Part shown: positions 45,201-56,322 of the stretch, one piece after another
Numbering within the stretch: position 1 is the first letter of the stretch
Layout: the number at the start of each line of letters is the position of its first letter
Assembly (NCBI GenBank): GCA_026745465.1
Contig: JACYXH010000310.1
Coordinates: 2,758,501-2,822,500 of the forward strand
Reading direction: 5' to 3'
DNA: 64,000 nt
DNA from: Lota lota
Lineage: Eukaryota > Chordata > Actinopteri > Gadiformes > Lotidae
The notes under the pieces: generated by a model
Told to the model about the DNA's origin: nothing
Database searches by the model: none
Seen by the model: only the letters and a program-made list of their open reading frames with translations
Made by a program: the position numbers and the translations under genes

Positions 45201-48200
45201 GGCTGAAGCATGATGGAGCCTGATTGGACACAGATCTTGATGCTCATCATACATTTTCAGCTTCAAACGTCCTTGTGAACATGCAATGAATTGTGGCTTT
45301 GTAATACTACAGAATCAGAATCAACATAACAGAAAATAACAATAATAGGAAAATATCACAGTGGAAGCCTGAAACATTGGCCCTATTCCACACTCACTCT
45401 AACACACCACAGTTAGTCATGCTGATAAGTCTCTTTGGATGACCACCAGGATCTCTGTGTCATTTCTAACCGCAAGCACTCTGAAACCCCTGGAGTAGAG
45501 CGCTGCTGAGTTCCTCTCTCAAGACACACTGCGACGAGCCCAGGCCTTTACCCCTGGTTTGTACCTCTCAATCAAACAACCAGTGTTACTCTCACAGTCC
45601 CCTTCCAACCTATCACAAATAGTATAAAGCTATAATAAATTATACTTTTTTATGAAAAAGAGTTGAGAAGATTAATTGTTGCTTGCCGTCTGAGCACCAG
45701 TGCTTCTGAAACTGTTCTCAGCACTGAGGACATATTTTAGGCCTCCATTCAAAGAGCATGTCAGTTAAAGTCCTCTATCTGTCGTTAGGATGTGTCCATG
45801 ACGTTTGACCTTCTTTAAACACACTGCTCTATTAATTTGTGGCATATTACATTGGAATACACCCTTAAAAAACTAAGTTCCCAAAGCTTTTACAAAACTT
45901 GATGCAAATTTGACGTTTGAAGTCGCAATTCTGGAAGCTCCTTAAAATAAAAATGGAACTGAAATCTCTCTGATGAGTCTATTTGTCTGTAGCACAACAA
46001 CACAGATATGACCAAACATGAAAGCAAGCTTGGGCAGATGAATGTGGAATATGCAAGCTCTCTTTCTCTCTCAGTAGCAACTGTATCAAATGCAAGCTGT
46101 TTTGAAGGCATCTGTGGCTCCAGGCATAGTTAGTCTTAATTAAAAGGACGTTAGTCTACTTCCTAATGACAGAGAAGTCGACTCCAGTCACTGTGAAATT
46201 GTTGTCAAATTATAAAAAGAAACAAAAGAATAAAAGCACATCTATGGTGAATTAATAGACCTTAGCTAGCTAAGATTGTTTTGTAATATCAGACGGTTAA
46301 AATAAAACATTTCAGGGGGTGGAAATTGATTAATGAAGTATTATTTTGCCAGCACAGTTCTGTGTGAAATGTCTTACTGGCAGGGCTGTAAGCAGAGTAA
46401 TTGGTCTGCTCCCAGGAGCGAGAAGTTAAGAGAATGTGGGTTGTTTCCCAGGTAACACCACACATTCAACGATGTGTTCGTCTTTACCGCAGAAAGAGCA
46501 TTCTAACTCTCTGCCTTATTATTCTGCCTTTTAATCATTGACTGCTTATTAACGGATTACAATTCCATGACATGATGGTTTTGAAAATTATTTATTATTT
46601 ATTATTTGTTATTTAGATGAGCTGGGGGATGATTGGGAAGAAAATCGGAAAAGGAAATCCAGATCCTATTTTAGATTAAACATGGCTGTTTATTTATAAA
46701 CATGCCAAGAAATCTCTCCTAAGAGCAAATCCCTTTTTATCCCATAGCAACCTGGTAAATATCAGCATGCTTTCTTTCTGTTGTTTAGATGAAGACTGTT
46801 TAACTCTACTGAAAACTGTGCACCCTGCCTTCTCTCATATGCACACGCGGTCCAAAATAGCCATGGATCGAGCGGTGTCACATCCAGCCTATTCAAGCCT
46901 CAACACACTAAATACCTGTGGGTTTAGTATTTGATTTATTCATTATGCTTGGTCTGGCTTATCCAGGTATCACTACATGTTCTCCTGTGGAGTCTTTCTG
47001 TTATGGCGTGCCATCCTGCAATCGATGAGGTTATGTTAGGTATTCCAAACTCCAGATTAAAAAGAGATCTACTGTTTTCAAACTGGAAAACTAAGCAAAA
47101 CAAATATTTTCTACACATCTTGAAATGAGTTGTGCAGAGCTATGATTTAACGAGGTTTCATGAGGTTTATGAGAACGACAAATAAGCAAGGCATCTTCAG
47201 TCATCGCATGATGCTCTAATGACTGCTGCTACCTCTGTGTTGTTGTGTCATATATCTAACATCGACACGGCCAACGATGCTGTGGAATGAACTGTGACCA
47301 AACACCTGAGGTTATCTTTCATGGCTATTTTTAGACGCCCACTGCCGCTTGTTACAGGCCTCCCGGTAAACAGTGGATGAAACCAGAGCGATTATCTGGT
47401 TATGACTCTCAGCGCCGTGGAGCTCTGGCCCCAGGGTGTCGGCGGCTCCAAACCCCTCCAACACCCCCCCAAGATAGAGCAGCTCTCACTGGCTCCACCA
47501 TGTCATCAACCCCCTCTAATCATCTCCCTAAGCCGACGGCCGGCCCCGACGTTTGATCGATGGCCGACTTGTTTTTTTTACCAATTGATCGGCACGGGTT
47601 GGTCTCCAGCAAACACAGGAACAGAGGAAGCCCACCCCAAACCAACCCCACCTGAGGGACCATGTGATGACTGACGGAGATCATGAAACAGGAAAGGCAC
47701 CCTGAAACTGCCCTTAACTCGGCTGGCCACGGCCAGGCCATCTCAGAGATTATCTACTAATCTAGAGTAGACTAAACAAGCAATAATGATATCTTGGCAA
47801 AACAAACACGGCACTTTGGCTGGGCTATTGAGGAAGGGACGTGTTTCCGGGCAGCTACATTACACAGGACACGATAGCAAACGGTATTCTTTCACGTAAA
47901 TCTCCCTGGCGTTTGGTGCTTTTGGCTGCCGAGCATTTGCCCTTTTTTAAAGGGCATATGCCCAATACCCGGCCTATTCCATATTACCATATATATTCCA
48001 TATATGTTCTGAGGCAAGTCTTAATATTTTCATATCGAAGCGATGGATGGTTTGAAACGCCCGATGGCCCGGTTGTGGCTCATGACCAATGATTCTCCAA
48101 CATGGTGGTGTTATTGACATTTGAAACATGCACATGCTTGCCATTTCTGGAACGTGGGAATGTTGTTTTCACCCTGCCCATCTGGGGCATCTTATTGCTG

Positions 48201-50172
48201 AGAGAGGGGAAAACGGATAAAAGCAAAGGGGTCTGAAATCTCTTCTGTGAAATACCATGTTAATGGATGTCCCTCTCTAGAGGGGTATCAACCAATGCAC
48301 CAGCAAGCTTTCTAGAACCAACTTCAAACAAGTGAGACTTTGTTGACCTCTTGTCTGTACAAGTCCCCCGTCTCCTCCTCTTTGACCGCACGCAACACAT
48401 TGACAGAGGTCTCTTTTAAGCGCATTAGTAAAACAGGTGGGTTCTCATTGTTATTCAGCATACACATACAACTCAACATGGCCGCCTCTAACTCCATTTG
48501 TTTTCCGTTCAGGAATGCTGCATTTGCTGCTAATGCCTGCGCAGGTTTTTTGGGAGGGACAGCTCAGCCAGTGTCTGATATTTCTGGTCACGTCGACGAA
48601 CGCTGCCCCCCCAAACACCTCCACCCACGGCTTCTCAGCTGTTTCAGGTCATACCACAGCCTGGGCCATGTGCTACTTCTGCTTTCTATCAGCAAGACTG
48701 TCATGACACTGAGACTCAAATAAATAGAAGCGTGCTGCTCACTAAAATGACAACCCCCACCTCCAAAAATTGCTTTACAAAGACGATCATGTCATGTCAG
48801 GTCATGAATATCAGTTAAGAGGCTTGCAAAGGGCAGTAATCCTGATATCTAACAACAATAATGAACCGGTGAGGAGAACTTGGCCTTCCAGTCCTTGTTG
48901 ATAACAAACCCAACTACCAGGCCATTCGGTACCAGGCCTGTGTGATGTATACACAAAGTGACAAAAACCTTCCCAACGCTTTAGCTCTCGCAGAAGCCAA
49001 CAATTGCATATGTCGTAGCGAAACAAATGTGGCGCGTCGAAGGGACTCCTGAAGGTGTCTTCTTTGTTTCAACCCTGCGTTGACTTGTCTCTTTAGCTAA
49101 CATGTCAGGCCCGCGTGTGTGCGTGACTCGCCCACTGGGGGCCAAACATACCATTCGGAGAGCACCCTCTGAGCATTTGCTCACCGGTTCTGGGGTTGGG
49201 TAGGGAATCATCCGACAACTGGCAGCCTCGGCAGGGAGGGAAGGAGGAAGGGAGGCGATATCAGTGCCTATCCCCCCAGGAGGAACACCAACCTCCTGCC
49301 ATGCCAACTACGCCGTACCATACGGCTATGTGCTAAACCGTGAGAGCGAGCGGGAGATAGACAGAGAGAGAGGAGTTGCCCTTGCTGCCTGGCTTCCCTT
49401 TGGAGAAGATAAATGTTTTGAAGCACCACATTTCTCGGATCCACTTAGCAGTTGAGAAATGTTACCCAAGAAGTGCTGTGGGTATCTCTGGAGGAGTAGA
49501 GGATTAGAAACTCTATATCCCCCTCTCTCTATCTCTCACTCTCTCTACCTTCACTCTCTCTCCCACACCGTGCGATGTCGTGTGTTTTGAGGATAGATCT
49601 TTGTGGCATTTATAGAGCAATCGCTTATCTAATCTGTTAGGATAAGATAAGGACACTTCAATCCGGGCCCAAATGAGCCCAAACAGAATTATCATAAGTG
49701 CCAATTTGATGAAAATAAAGAGAAATAAGAGTCATAAATATGTCGGTGGGACAGTCATTGGGAATGATCAATATCCTGAATCAAATTAATGTTTTAAGTT
49801 ATTGTTAGTGTTCATAATAAGTTCTTTATGTGTTTGGGTTTACAAAACTTATTTAAAAGGTGGCCAACAAGAAGATTGAAGAAGCTTGTAGAGCCCCCTA
49901 AATATCTGCCTACATGTCTTCCTTAAAAGACTCTCAGCAGTGCTCGCAAAGGTTTATATTAGCGCAAAGCTAATCCCCTTTGAGCATCTTCCAAACCCAC
50001 ACATATTTTGGCAGGGGATTCCTGGCAGACATACTCCAGAGTGTGTACCACTTTCCTTGGAATGTTTTTCAAAGTGAAAAGATCCAGGTGACCCCAAAAA
50101 CAATGGAAAATGTTCAAGCCTTCCATTACATCAGAATGGAAAGTGTGCAGACTCACACATACCTCTCTTTGT

Positions 50173-50236
<64 letters not shown>

Positions 50237-51652
50237 TGTATGTGTGCATGAATATTGATTTGAGCAACTAGTGAGGAGCTATGTCAGGCTATGTTTAGCC
50301 ATGCCATGATGGGGAAGGGCTGCATGCTTACTAATGACGCAGCAGCTAGCTAAACATGGGAAAGAAAAATTAGAAGCACTCTCACACAGAGACACGTATA
50401 TACATACATAGGCATAAGTTGAGAATGAGCACGTCACTTGAGTGAAGTGTCAAAAAATAAACCCACAGCGAATTAGCGGTCATATTTTTACACATCATTA
50501 CCAAATTTGTGAAACATGAAAGTAAAAAAATAAGATCAAAGCTTTGCTATATGAGATATGTAGAATTCCACAGAAAAATATGTACATAGAAGTAACTATG
50601 AGAACCATTTAGTAATTCACTGCTTGGTTTGTGGCCAGCTTCGGCCAGTTTCAGAACAGGTTGTAAAGCATGTCTAGCTCAGCAGCACTGTGGCCAGATT
50701 AAGCCTGGCTCTAAAGACAGTGGTACTGGTCGTGGGCCAGTCGACAACATGACTAAGCCCTGGCCAGAAGAGACAAAAGAAATTCCTAAATCTTAGTCGA
50801 CTCGATTCATCCCCTGAAAATGTCAATTGTGCTGTCACCGTGACTTTTTTCTTTTTACAGATTTACCACAGGTAACGGTACATTAACCGGCTACCAAAAT
50901 GTTTCAGTTGAAAAATAATGTGGTGTACTATGTCTAGTGAAACACCAGCAACAGGTTTGAAATGTCTTCCACCCCCAGCTTTAATTAAAATCACATACTT
51001 AAGCCTGTCCACACACACACTATGCATGTTCTGAATTCAGTGCTAAACTGCTTTAACTCTTTAAAACCGTTGATATTATAGACTAGCCAAAAAAGAGATG
51101 CCACCACCAAATGTTGTGTTATCCCCTAATGGTCATTATTAATGTAGTAACCACACATGTAGTCACACAGACCTGGTCACATTGGATAAACATAAACTAA
51201 TATGCAGTTCTGTACTGACGATTTCAGAAATAGGGCTTATATAAGACACAATGCAAATAATCTTCCTACAGCAAAACATTTCTTTAAATTTGAAATGAAT
51301 ACAAAAACTAAAAATACAATAATATGATAATACAAAAATGTAAGCCTTGAGTTAACTTATGTAAATGAACCTCTATCAAAAAAGCTGGTTCAATTCGGAA
51401 TACAGAGTCCACTCTTTCTTCTTCCAATTGAGACAGTTCAAAGCACAGCTAGGCCTACTCGATAAAACTAGACACACTTTAGACATAGAATAGCAGGCTG
51501 TATTGTTTCTTTTGAAAGGGTTGAGGCCGGGTATAGGGGGTTAGGGTTAGTTAGTTAATCTGCATGCTGTGGCCACATTGGCTCCTCCCGCGGACGCTCG
51601 TTATTCCCCGCTGGGAGAAACTGTTATTTCGCGTCACTTATTTCCACACAGC

Positions 51653-51698
<46 letters not shown>

Positions 51699-52379
51699 CC
51701 TCCTCCTCCTCATCCTCCTCATCCTCACCACAATCTACGACACTTGATGTAAACAATGCGAATATTGTCAATTTTTTGTTATAGCTGAATTCTAACCGTA
51801 AGCTCGCTCACTCGTCAAACTTTACAAGCCTAAAAAAAAACTTTTCTTTACAGCGCACATCAAAAACGTGGAACTCGCCCAGACTCCAAACAAACCCGCT
51901 GATAGAACGAACATAAAACAGCTCGCGTGCAGTAAACAGTTCCGACGCAGGAACCATTTCAAACAGACCGACAGACATACCAAAGTAACCCAACTAGTGG
52001 GTATGAGCTGTCGGACTGGAATGGATTCACGGAACAACGGGGTTACTAAACCAAGGGCTTGATGCGCGCACTTTACAATATAGAGGAAGCCCCCAAGAAT
52101 CCCACAATATTACCAGCCAGATAAATGAACTGATTGTAAAAAAATAAAATAAAAAGTAGATTTAGTTCCAGTCAAAAGGACTGAGTGATGTCCAATAGAG
52201 TTACTAGTTGAATGAGACCGTTAGCTTCTGTCGCGGAATCTAGTTTTGTGAGTTCTATATTGACAGAACGAGTAGGACCGTCACAAAGAAACGAGAAGAT
52301 ACACCTTTACTTTACGACACGTGTACTTACAGTGAGTTGAGAGCAGAATCAGAAAGCAAAGCAGACGTGTTATCGCCAT
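23395..52379 (-). CDS. jam3: Junctional adhesion molecule 3 (JAM-C), whole gene, 9 coding exons
   Basis: JAM-C is a single-pass adhesion protein of tight junctions, endothelium, germ cells and myoblasts that binds JAM-B or itself. Coding exons are 52331-52379, 26697-26765, 26408-26521, 26163-26315, 25091-25293, 24334-24433, 23864-23993, 23686-23740 and 23395-23430. They join in frame into 909 nt, or 302 residues; human JAM-C is 310. Seen in the protein: a hydrophobic signal peptide (about 1-17), Ig domain 1 with Cys45-Cys107 and the JAM dimerisation motif RIE (56-58), Ig domain 2 with Cys152-Cys211, NAT and NSS N-glycosylation sequons at 96 and 184, a membrane span (about 236-257) and the C-terminal PDZ ligand SFVI. 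Two more cysteines (136, 222) could form an extra disulfide in domain 2. Teleosts often have two copies (jam3a, jam3b); I cannot decide which this is. Confidence 0.96.
23686..23740 (-). CDS. jam3: jam3 coding exon 8 (cytoplasmic)
   Basis: Encodes [19 protein letters not shown], matching the SYKNPGKPDGVNYIRTDEE region of JAM-C. The donor is GAG|GTGGGTCC in phase 0. Confidence 0.95.
23864..23993 (-). CDS. jam3: jam3 coding exon 7 (membrane span)
   Basis: Encodes [20 protein letters not shown] then [15 protein letters not shown]. This is a hydrophobic span followed by a basic stop-transfer stretch and a Cys-Cys pair at the inner face, as in JAM-C. The donor is AA|GTAAGAAA in phase 2. Confidence 0.97.
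24334..24433 (-). CDS. jam3: jam3 coding exon 6 (end of Ig domain 2)
   Basis: Encodes [20 protein letters not shown] then [13 protein letters not shown]. It contains the Ig signature DAGDYHC. The donor is T|GTAAGTCC in phase 1. Confidence 0.97.
24480..24520. repeat. (GT)n repeat in jam3 intron 5
   Basis: About 20 GT units. In gene sense it is a CA repeat about 47 bp upstream of the exon 6 acceptor. Confidence 0.95.
24521..24770. repeat. decayed TATG/TACG tetranucleotide array in jam3 intron 5
   Basis: About 250 bp dominated by ATGT, GTAT and ACGT words. It includes a small duplication, CAGTATGCATGTCATG and a near copy, around 24630-24662. It is probably an old expanded tetranucleotide repeat continuing the neighbouring GT array. 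Confidence 0.7.
25091..25293 (-). CDS. jam3: jam3 coding exon 5 (Ig domain 2)
   Basis: Encodes [20 protein letters not shown], the core Cys152, [14 protein letters not shown], and [15 protein letters not shown]. These match JAM-C domain 2 closely. The donor is CTG|GTGAGTCC in phase 0. This exon is visibly GC-richer than the others. Confidence 0.97.
25351..25421. repeat. (GA)n repeat in jam3 intron 4
   Basis: Nearly pure GA repeat with a few interruptions. In gene sense it is a CT tract about 58-128 bp upstream of the exon 5 acceptor. Confidence 0.95.
26163..26315 (-). CDS. jam3: jam3 coding exon 4 (Ig domain 1, second half)
   Basis: Encodes [20 protein letters not shown] then the Ig signature DTADYRCEV and [11 protein letters not shown]. 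The donor is G|GTACTTTC in phase 1. Confidence 0.97.
26408..26521 (-). CDS. jam3: jam3 coding exon 3 (Ig domain 1, first half)
   Basis: Encodes [20 protein letters not shown] then [18 protein letters not shown]. It holds the first Ig cysteine and the RIE dimerisation motif. The donor is G|GTACTTG in phase 1. Confidence 0.96.
26697..26765 (-). CDS. jam3: jam3 coding exon 2
   Basis: The acceptor TCTTCCAG follows a CT-repeat pyrimidine tract. The exon encodes [20 protein letters not shown] and then EFE, matching the mature N-terminus of JAM-C (NEFES corresponds to QEFES). The donor is T|GTAAGTGC in phase 1. Confidence 0.92.
26780..26806. repeat. (GA)n repeat upstream of jam3 exon 2
   Basis: About 13 GA units. 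In gene sense this is a CT tract ending about 15 bp before the exon 2 acceptor, so it forms part of the polypyrimidine tract. Confidence 0.95.
26889..26976. other. long near-perfect hairpin (foldback element or precursor-like RNA)
   Basis: The arm 26899-26921 and the arm 26945-26967 are perfect reverse complements (23 bp, starting ATTTGGGGAATGGCC). An outer ATTCTGTG/CACAGAAT pair continues the stem past a small bulge, and an inner GAACACC/GGTGTTC pair narrows the loop. The total stem is near 38 bp. It could be a miniature foldback transposon or a small-RNA precursor. I do not recognise a known microRNA. Confidence 0.8.
27021..27052. repeat. poly(C) joined to (CA)n
   Basis: Fourteen C followed directly by about nine CA units, in jam3 intron 1. 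Confidence 0.9.
27487..27575. repeat. CA-rich tandem pair, about 42-bp period
   Basis: CAGTCACGCAC at 27487 and again at 27529, each followed by a similar ATAC-CAAGCA-ACGCAC block. Two diverged copies of a minisatellite-like unit. Confidence 0.7.
27610..27626. repeat. poly(G), 17 bp
   Basis: Uninterrupted G run in jam3 intron 1. Confidence 0.9.
30044..30090. repeat. (CA)n microsatellite
   Basis: About 23 CA units in jam3 intron 1. Confidence 0.95.
31042..31306. repeat. polypurine tract, about 265 bp
   Basis: The plus strand is almost only A and G in GAGGAG, GGGGAGG and GAAGAG words, with very few pyrimidines. It is a degenerate GA-rich satellite-like stretch in jam3 intron 1. Confidence 0.95.
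35068..35091. repeat. G-rich run
   Basis: G run with a single C interruption, in jam3 intron 1. Confidence 0.85.
37341..37424. repeat. (AG)n microsatellite, 84 bp
   Basis: About 42 perfect AG units in jam3 intron 1. Confidence 0.97.
38751..38790. repeat. possible dispersed-repeat fragment
   Basis: ATCATTTAGCAGATGCTCCC followed by ATCCAAATTAGACTTAC resembles, from memory, the 'TTTAGCAGACGCT...TATCC...GACTTAC' repeat common in teleost genomes. It is short and diverged. Confidence 0.35.
42235..42293. repeat. (GT)n microsatellite
   Basis: About 29 GT units in jam3 intron 1. Confidence 0.95.
50177..50234. repeat. (GT)n microsatellite
   Basis: About 29 GT units in jam3 intron 1. Confidence 0.95.
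51653..51726. repeat. (ATC)n followed by (CTC)n trinucleotide repeat
   Basis: About 14 ATC units pass into CCT/CTC units, in jam3 intron 1 some 600 bp downstream of exon 1 in gene sense. Confidence 0.95.
52331..52379 (-). CDS. jam3: jam3 coding exon 1 (signal peptide)
   Basis: The ATG (52377-52379) sits in a good context (GAAGATGG). It encodes [16 protein letters not shown] before the donor T|GTAAGTAC in phase 1. An in-frame TAG at 52425-52427 with no intervening ATG supports this start. The leader is shorter than in human JAM-C. Confidence 0.9.
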
Positions 52380-52700
52380 CTTCGTGTCGATGTGTTCTGT
52401 ATAGCTGTACGTGCACAAAGTAGCCTAAAGAGCTTTGGAGTGGATGCAGCGAGGGCTGATCGGATAGAGGCAGAGGGAGGGATAGAGCGAGAGAGGGGAG
52501 GGGAAGAGGAGGTTGGGGGATGGGGAGGAGGGGGGGGGGGGGGGGGGGGGGGGTCTATTATATTAGGTTTCCATGGCTGCCGAAAGCATCACTCACGGAG
52601 ACAAGAATTTATAGTTGACAAGATGTGGGAGGTTTTACAACGGTAGCCTTAGGTAGAAGAGCTGCATAGCTCAGATAGGAAACCAAAAGCACAGTTGTAT
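52380..52700 (-). promoter_or_regulatory. jam3: jam3 promoter-proximal region / 5' UTR
   Basis: Sequence upstream of the jam3 ATG. It is strongly purine-skewed on the plus strand at 52470-52553. No TATA box or other core element could be assigned and the transcription start is unknown. Confidence 0.4.
52530..52553. repeat. poly(G), 24 bp, upstream of jam3
   Basis: Uninterrupted run of 24 G on the plus strand (poly(C) in jam3 sense), about 150-175 bp upstream of the jam3 start codon. It is preceded by a G-rich GAGG/GGGGA stretch from about 52470. Confidence 0.95.
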
Positions 52701-54893
52701 TTGCACCTTATTAAATAAATAAACAAAGTCACCCAATGTGTAGAAGAAAAGTCAACAAGTAATCGGCACTATTCATATTTGAAAATCCCCAAAAGCTATA
52801 TTTCACTGGAATTATAAAAAGAAAAAAAATGGCAAAATATATTTTGCAGTTGTCAATCAAATGCATAATGATTAGCATAAAGCTCACACAATGAAAACGA
52901 ATTACAGCCACAAAATCTGTCATAAATAGATTTCCATGTTCCATGTTCCATGCTAATTTACATGCATGTTTGTTCTGTTTCTTTTGATGTTGATCCCATT
53001 TTTTTAATTAATATATTATTAATATGTCCCAAATTAGGAATGCTGCTTCTGCAAATCCTATAAGTAACATAATAAATTCATCTTGATCAAATATTTTCTT
53101 ATAAAAACTCAATATAACATTACAAGTGTGGAACACATGGGGTAACTATTTTTACCAAAAGGTAAAACAACATATCAATGGTTCTACAAATACAACACAA
53201 CACCTATTCTTGTGAGCTTCAGCAACGCAAAACTAACCCAGGTCCTACATTGAAACACACACAGGCATGAGGAAAATATTCATGACTCATACACTTTGAT
53301 GCAATTTCTTAAGTTATTATTCCCTCAAAATATAGAACAATGATTATGTGAGCATGCCTTGTATTGCATAACAGATGCAAATTGTAATTCAAATAAACAT
53401 TCTGCTAAAGCTTTATCAGGCAAAGTTAAAGTCATAGTTTTAATTATAGTTACATAATAATGTATTGCTTTATGTCACTGTGAGATATTGAAAACCATGC
53501 AGGAAACAATATGTAAACAGTGTTTAGTGGCATCAACCATTGCTACTATTGAGCTGCAATCTATAATCCCTGCTGTCAACCCAATTGCTGTTGCATTGCC
53601 TGGAGGCCCTTCATATGAACTGTGGTTGAAAGATGTCATGTGATAAAACAAATGAACACAAAAACCATCAGTCTTAGTGATGTGATATACTCTTCAGAAC
53701 AGAAATACATGTAAAAGTAAACTAACTGTTACTTAATATACAAGTAAGTATATAGTTGTTAATTTGAGAATTTCCTTACATCTTACTTACGAAGTAGGAT
53801 GATATCTTACAAACATGAAAATCATTCAGAGCACCCTGTAAACATTCAGAAGAAATCATTAAATCAAGAACAACAAATATATATTACAAACCACAGAAAC
53901 ATGATTTCTGGTTCAACATAAACGATAATCTACAAAGAAGGGCACTGTTGTTTATGGATTGTGTGTTTTAGTCAGAGGATTAACTGGGTTGCTACTGATC
54001 ATAAGCCACGATAAACACAGCACATAGTGTAGTTGTGTCTTGAGAGGCAGCATTTTTAACCCATGAATTACTCTTTAAATTGACAAGACTTCAGTTTGTT
54101 TGGCAGGATGAAGACGCATTCGGCACGCGTCCCCCAAACAAATAAATACAATAATGAATGTATTAATGTAAGTATACATTTCTTTATAAACTGATACAGA
54201 ACAGTCTTATCTGGAGAATAAAGATTATCAATGCATGCAGCTCCATCTTTACTTGTGTGGTATAACATTTCAGTAGGCAAGAGTTTGGTTAATGAGGAGT
54301 CTCATCCCACTTGTTTGCCTATGGAAAGGGCATCCCTTAATGACCAATGCTGGTTACTTATGAAGCCTCGTGTTTGCTGAGGATGGTATTCCTGTTAATA
54401 TTCAGGTTTCAGTCAGCTTTGAGTAGACGATACAGCGGTATACTAAATTCTGTGATTTACATTTATGAGAAGGAAAAACAATGTATATTAAGAATTGTTC
54501 GAACCTGCAAAATTAGAATGCTGTTTGCAAAATGACTGAAGAAGGGTTATCACAATGGCAAAATAAATAAAAAGAAATAGCATATTAAGAAATAAGCATG
54601 TTACGTCTATGCACATAGATGCAACCCACATAATGACTTGTAAACCACACGCTAATTGTAAGTAACACCCAATCAACCCCTCTCCCTCCAATTACTGTGC
54701 AAATGAGAAGCTAGGAGAGAAATTACTAGATACCATGGTTGCCATCATTGCTACCAGATTGCCACAGCACTTTAGGAATTTAAGGGAGACCATTTCTTTG
54801 TTATAATAAAAGAAATGGACAAGCTGTCCATAATGGTAATGTTGTGGGAAAAATAAACAAGACCGCTTTTCTTTAATGATATCTCAGATTTAT

Positions 54894-54911
54894 ATATATA
54901 TATATATATAT
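54894..54911. repeat. (TA)n short repeat
   Basis: About nine TA units in upstream intergenic DNA. Confidence 0.85.
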
Positions 54912-56281
54912 TATTGGGACAAATCTTGCCAAATAGGCAGACTGAGCTGAGGTTGTTATTACGTAGAGAAGGACATCGCTTCGCTTGAGCACATTCAGTC
55001 CAATTAAATCTCAGGGTGAAATCACACTTGCAGACAGATTCCTGTGGTCAGGATGCCAGAAAAAGAAACATTGTTTGATGTTTCCTCTTGTCTTCTGTAG
55101 ATTTCCCAGAGCCTTGTTAAGGGTGAAACCAAAGCCTTTTGGTGACCCCTATTGTTCTGTTATCATAATGTTTTTTATATTTATGTTAATGTGTTATGCT
55201 TTATGTTTTGAAAGCCCTACTCATCTTTAAAATCCTGTTTTTCATCTGTTTCATATCTTCGCTCTGCTTTGTCAACTTCGGTTTTAAAACCAGTAAAATA
55301 AAAACCTTTCATGTTGTTTTCTGTGCACTGTCTGTGTTGGATTTCTCTGAAGGGAAAACAGAATGGCCAATACAGTGGAGACAGGACAGTATTGTATATT
55401 ATTATTAAGATAACTTCATGCCCATATAGTCATAAATGGCTTCAGTCAAACTTCTTCCAGAAGTTGAGGTGAAGCATGCATTAGACAAAGCTAAATGAAA
55501 TAATCACAGCAGTCAACTTTTTATACTTACTTAGGACAGTAGAATACAACAGTAGATACATTACTTCCTTAATTTGTCAAGTCATAGTAGTGCAAGAAGT
55601 AGTTCAACCATTTGTATGTAGTCTTTCCAAACTAAAGTACAGTTAAAGTTAAACCACATGAAACGAAAGCGATTATTGCTTTCAAGCGAGGGAATGACGT
55701 TGCTCCTTTTCTCCTTTGTTCTGTCTACTCTTTCTACTGTTTATATAGAATACGTCTCTTGAGTCATGTTCTGGTGGGAGAAAGTGAGATACTCCACAGC
55801 TGAATTATGTAAAAAACGCATTAGGCATTTGTAGCATTGTCCAATACTACACGCCACCTAGGTGGCTTCCATACTCCACCTAGGTGACTTTCCTCGGGCT
55901 CCTCCAGACCAATGGACACAGGGTGGTGATGTGAAACCGGTTTATTGTAAAGGTTGCGTAGAATGAGGCATGCTGCCATGCCGGAGAGCTCTCTCTGAGT
56001 GTGTGCGGTGATGGCTAGTTTAACCTGTGCACATTGATTGCTCAATGTGCAACAGGTGTGCAGCCTCACCCAGCTCCAGGCCAGGTGAGGCTGCTTAAAC
56101 CAGCCATCATCCACACACACTCCCACGGCATTCTACAATGATGTTGACGATTACAAAAACCCTAGACCTAAACAAACAGATGGCACACACTTACACACAC
56201 ACACACATGCGCACACACATGTGCATGCACACACACACATACACGTGTACACACATGCACACGCACCCACAAGTGCGCCCA

Positions 56282-56282
<1 letters not shown>

Positions 56283-56321
<39 letters not shown>
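56283..56321. repeat. (CA)n microsatellite
   Basis: About 19 CA units, with a wider CA-rich, ATG-interrupted flank from about 56185. Confidence 0.95.

Positions 56322-56322
<1 letters not shown>

Larger units (their letters stand above)
26766..52330 (-). other. jam3: jam3 intron 1, about 25.6 kb
   Basis: Separates the signal-peptide exon from the rest of the protein. JAM genes in other vertebrates also have a long first intron. It contains a strong hairpin near 26.9 kb, many microsatellites, a polypurine tract at 31.0-31.3 kb and poly(G)/poly(C) tracts. No coding exon inside could be supported. It is the likeliest place for enhancers, but none can be named from sequence alone. Confidence 0.92.
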
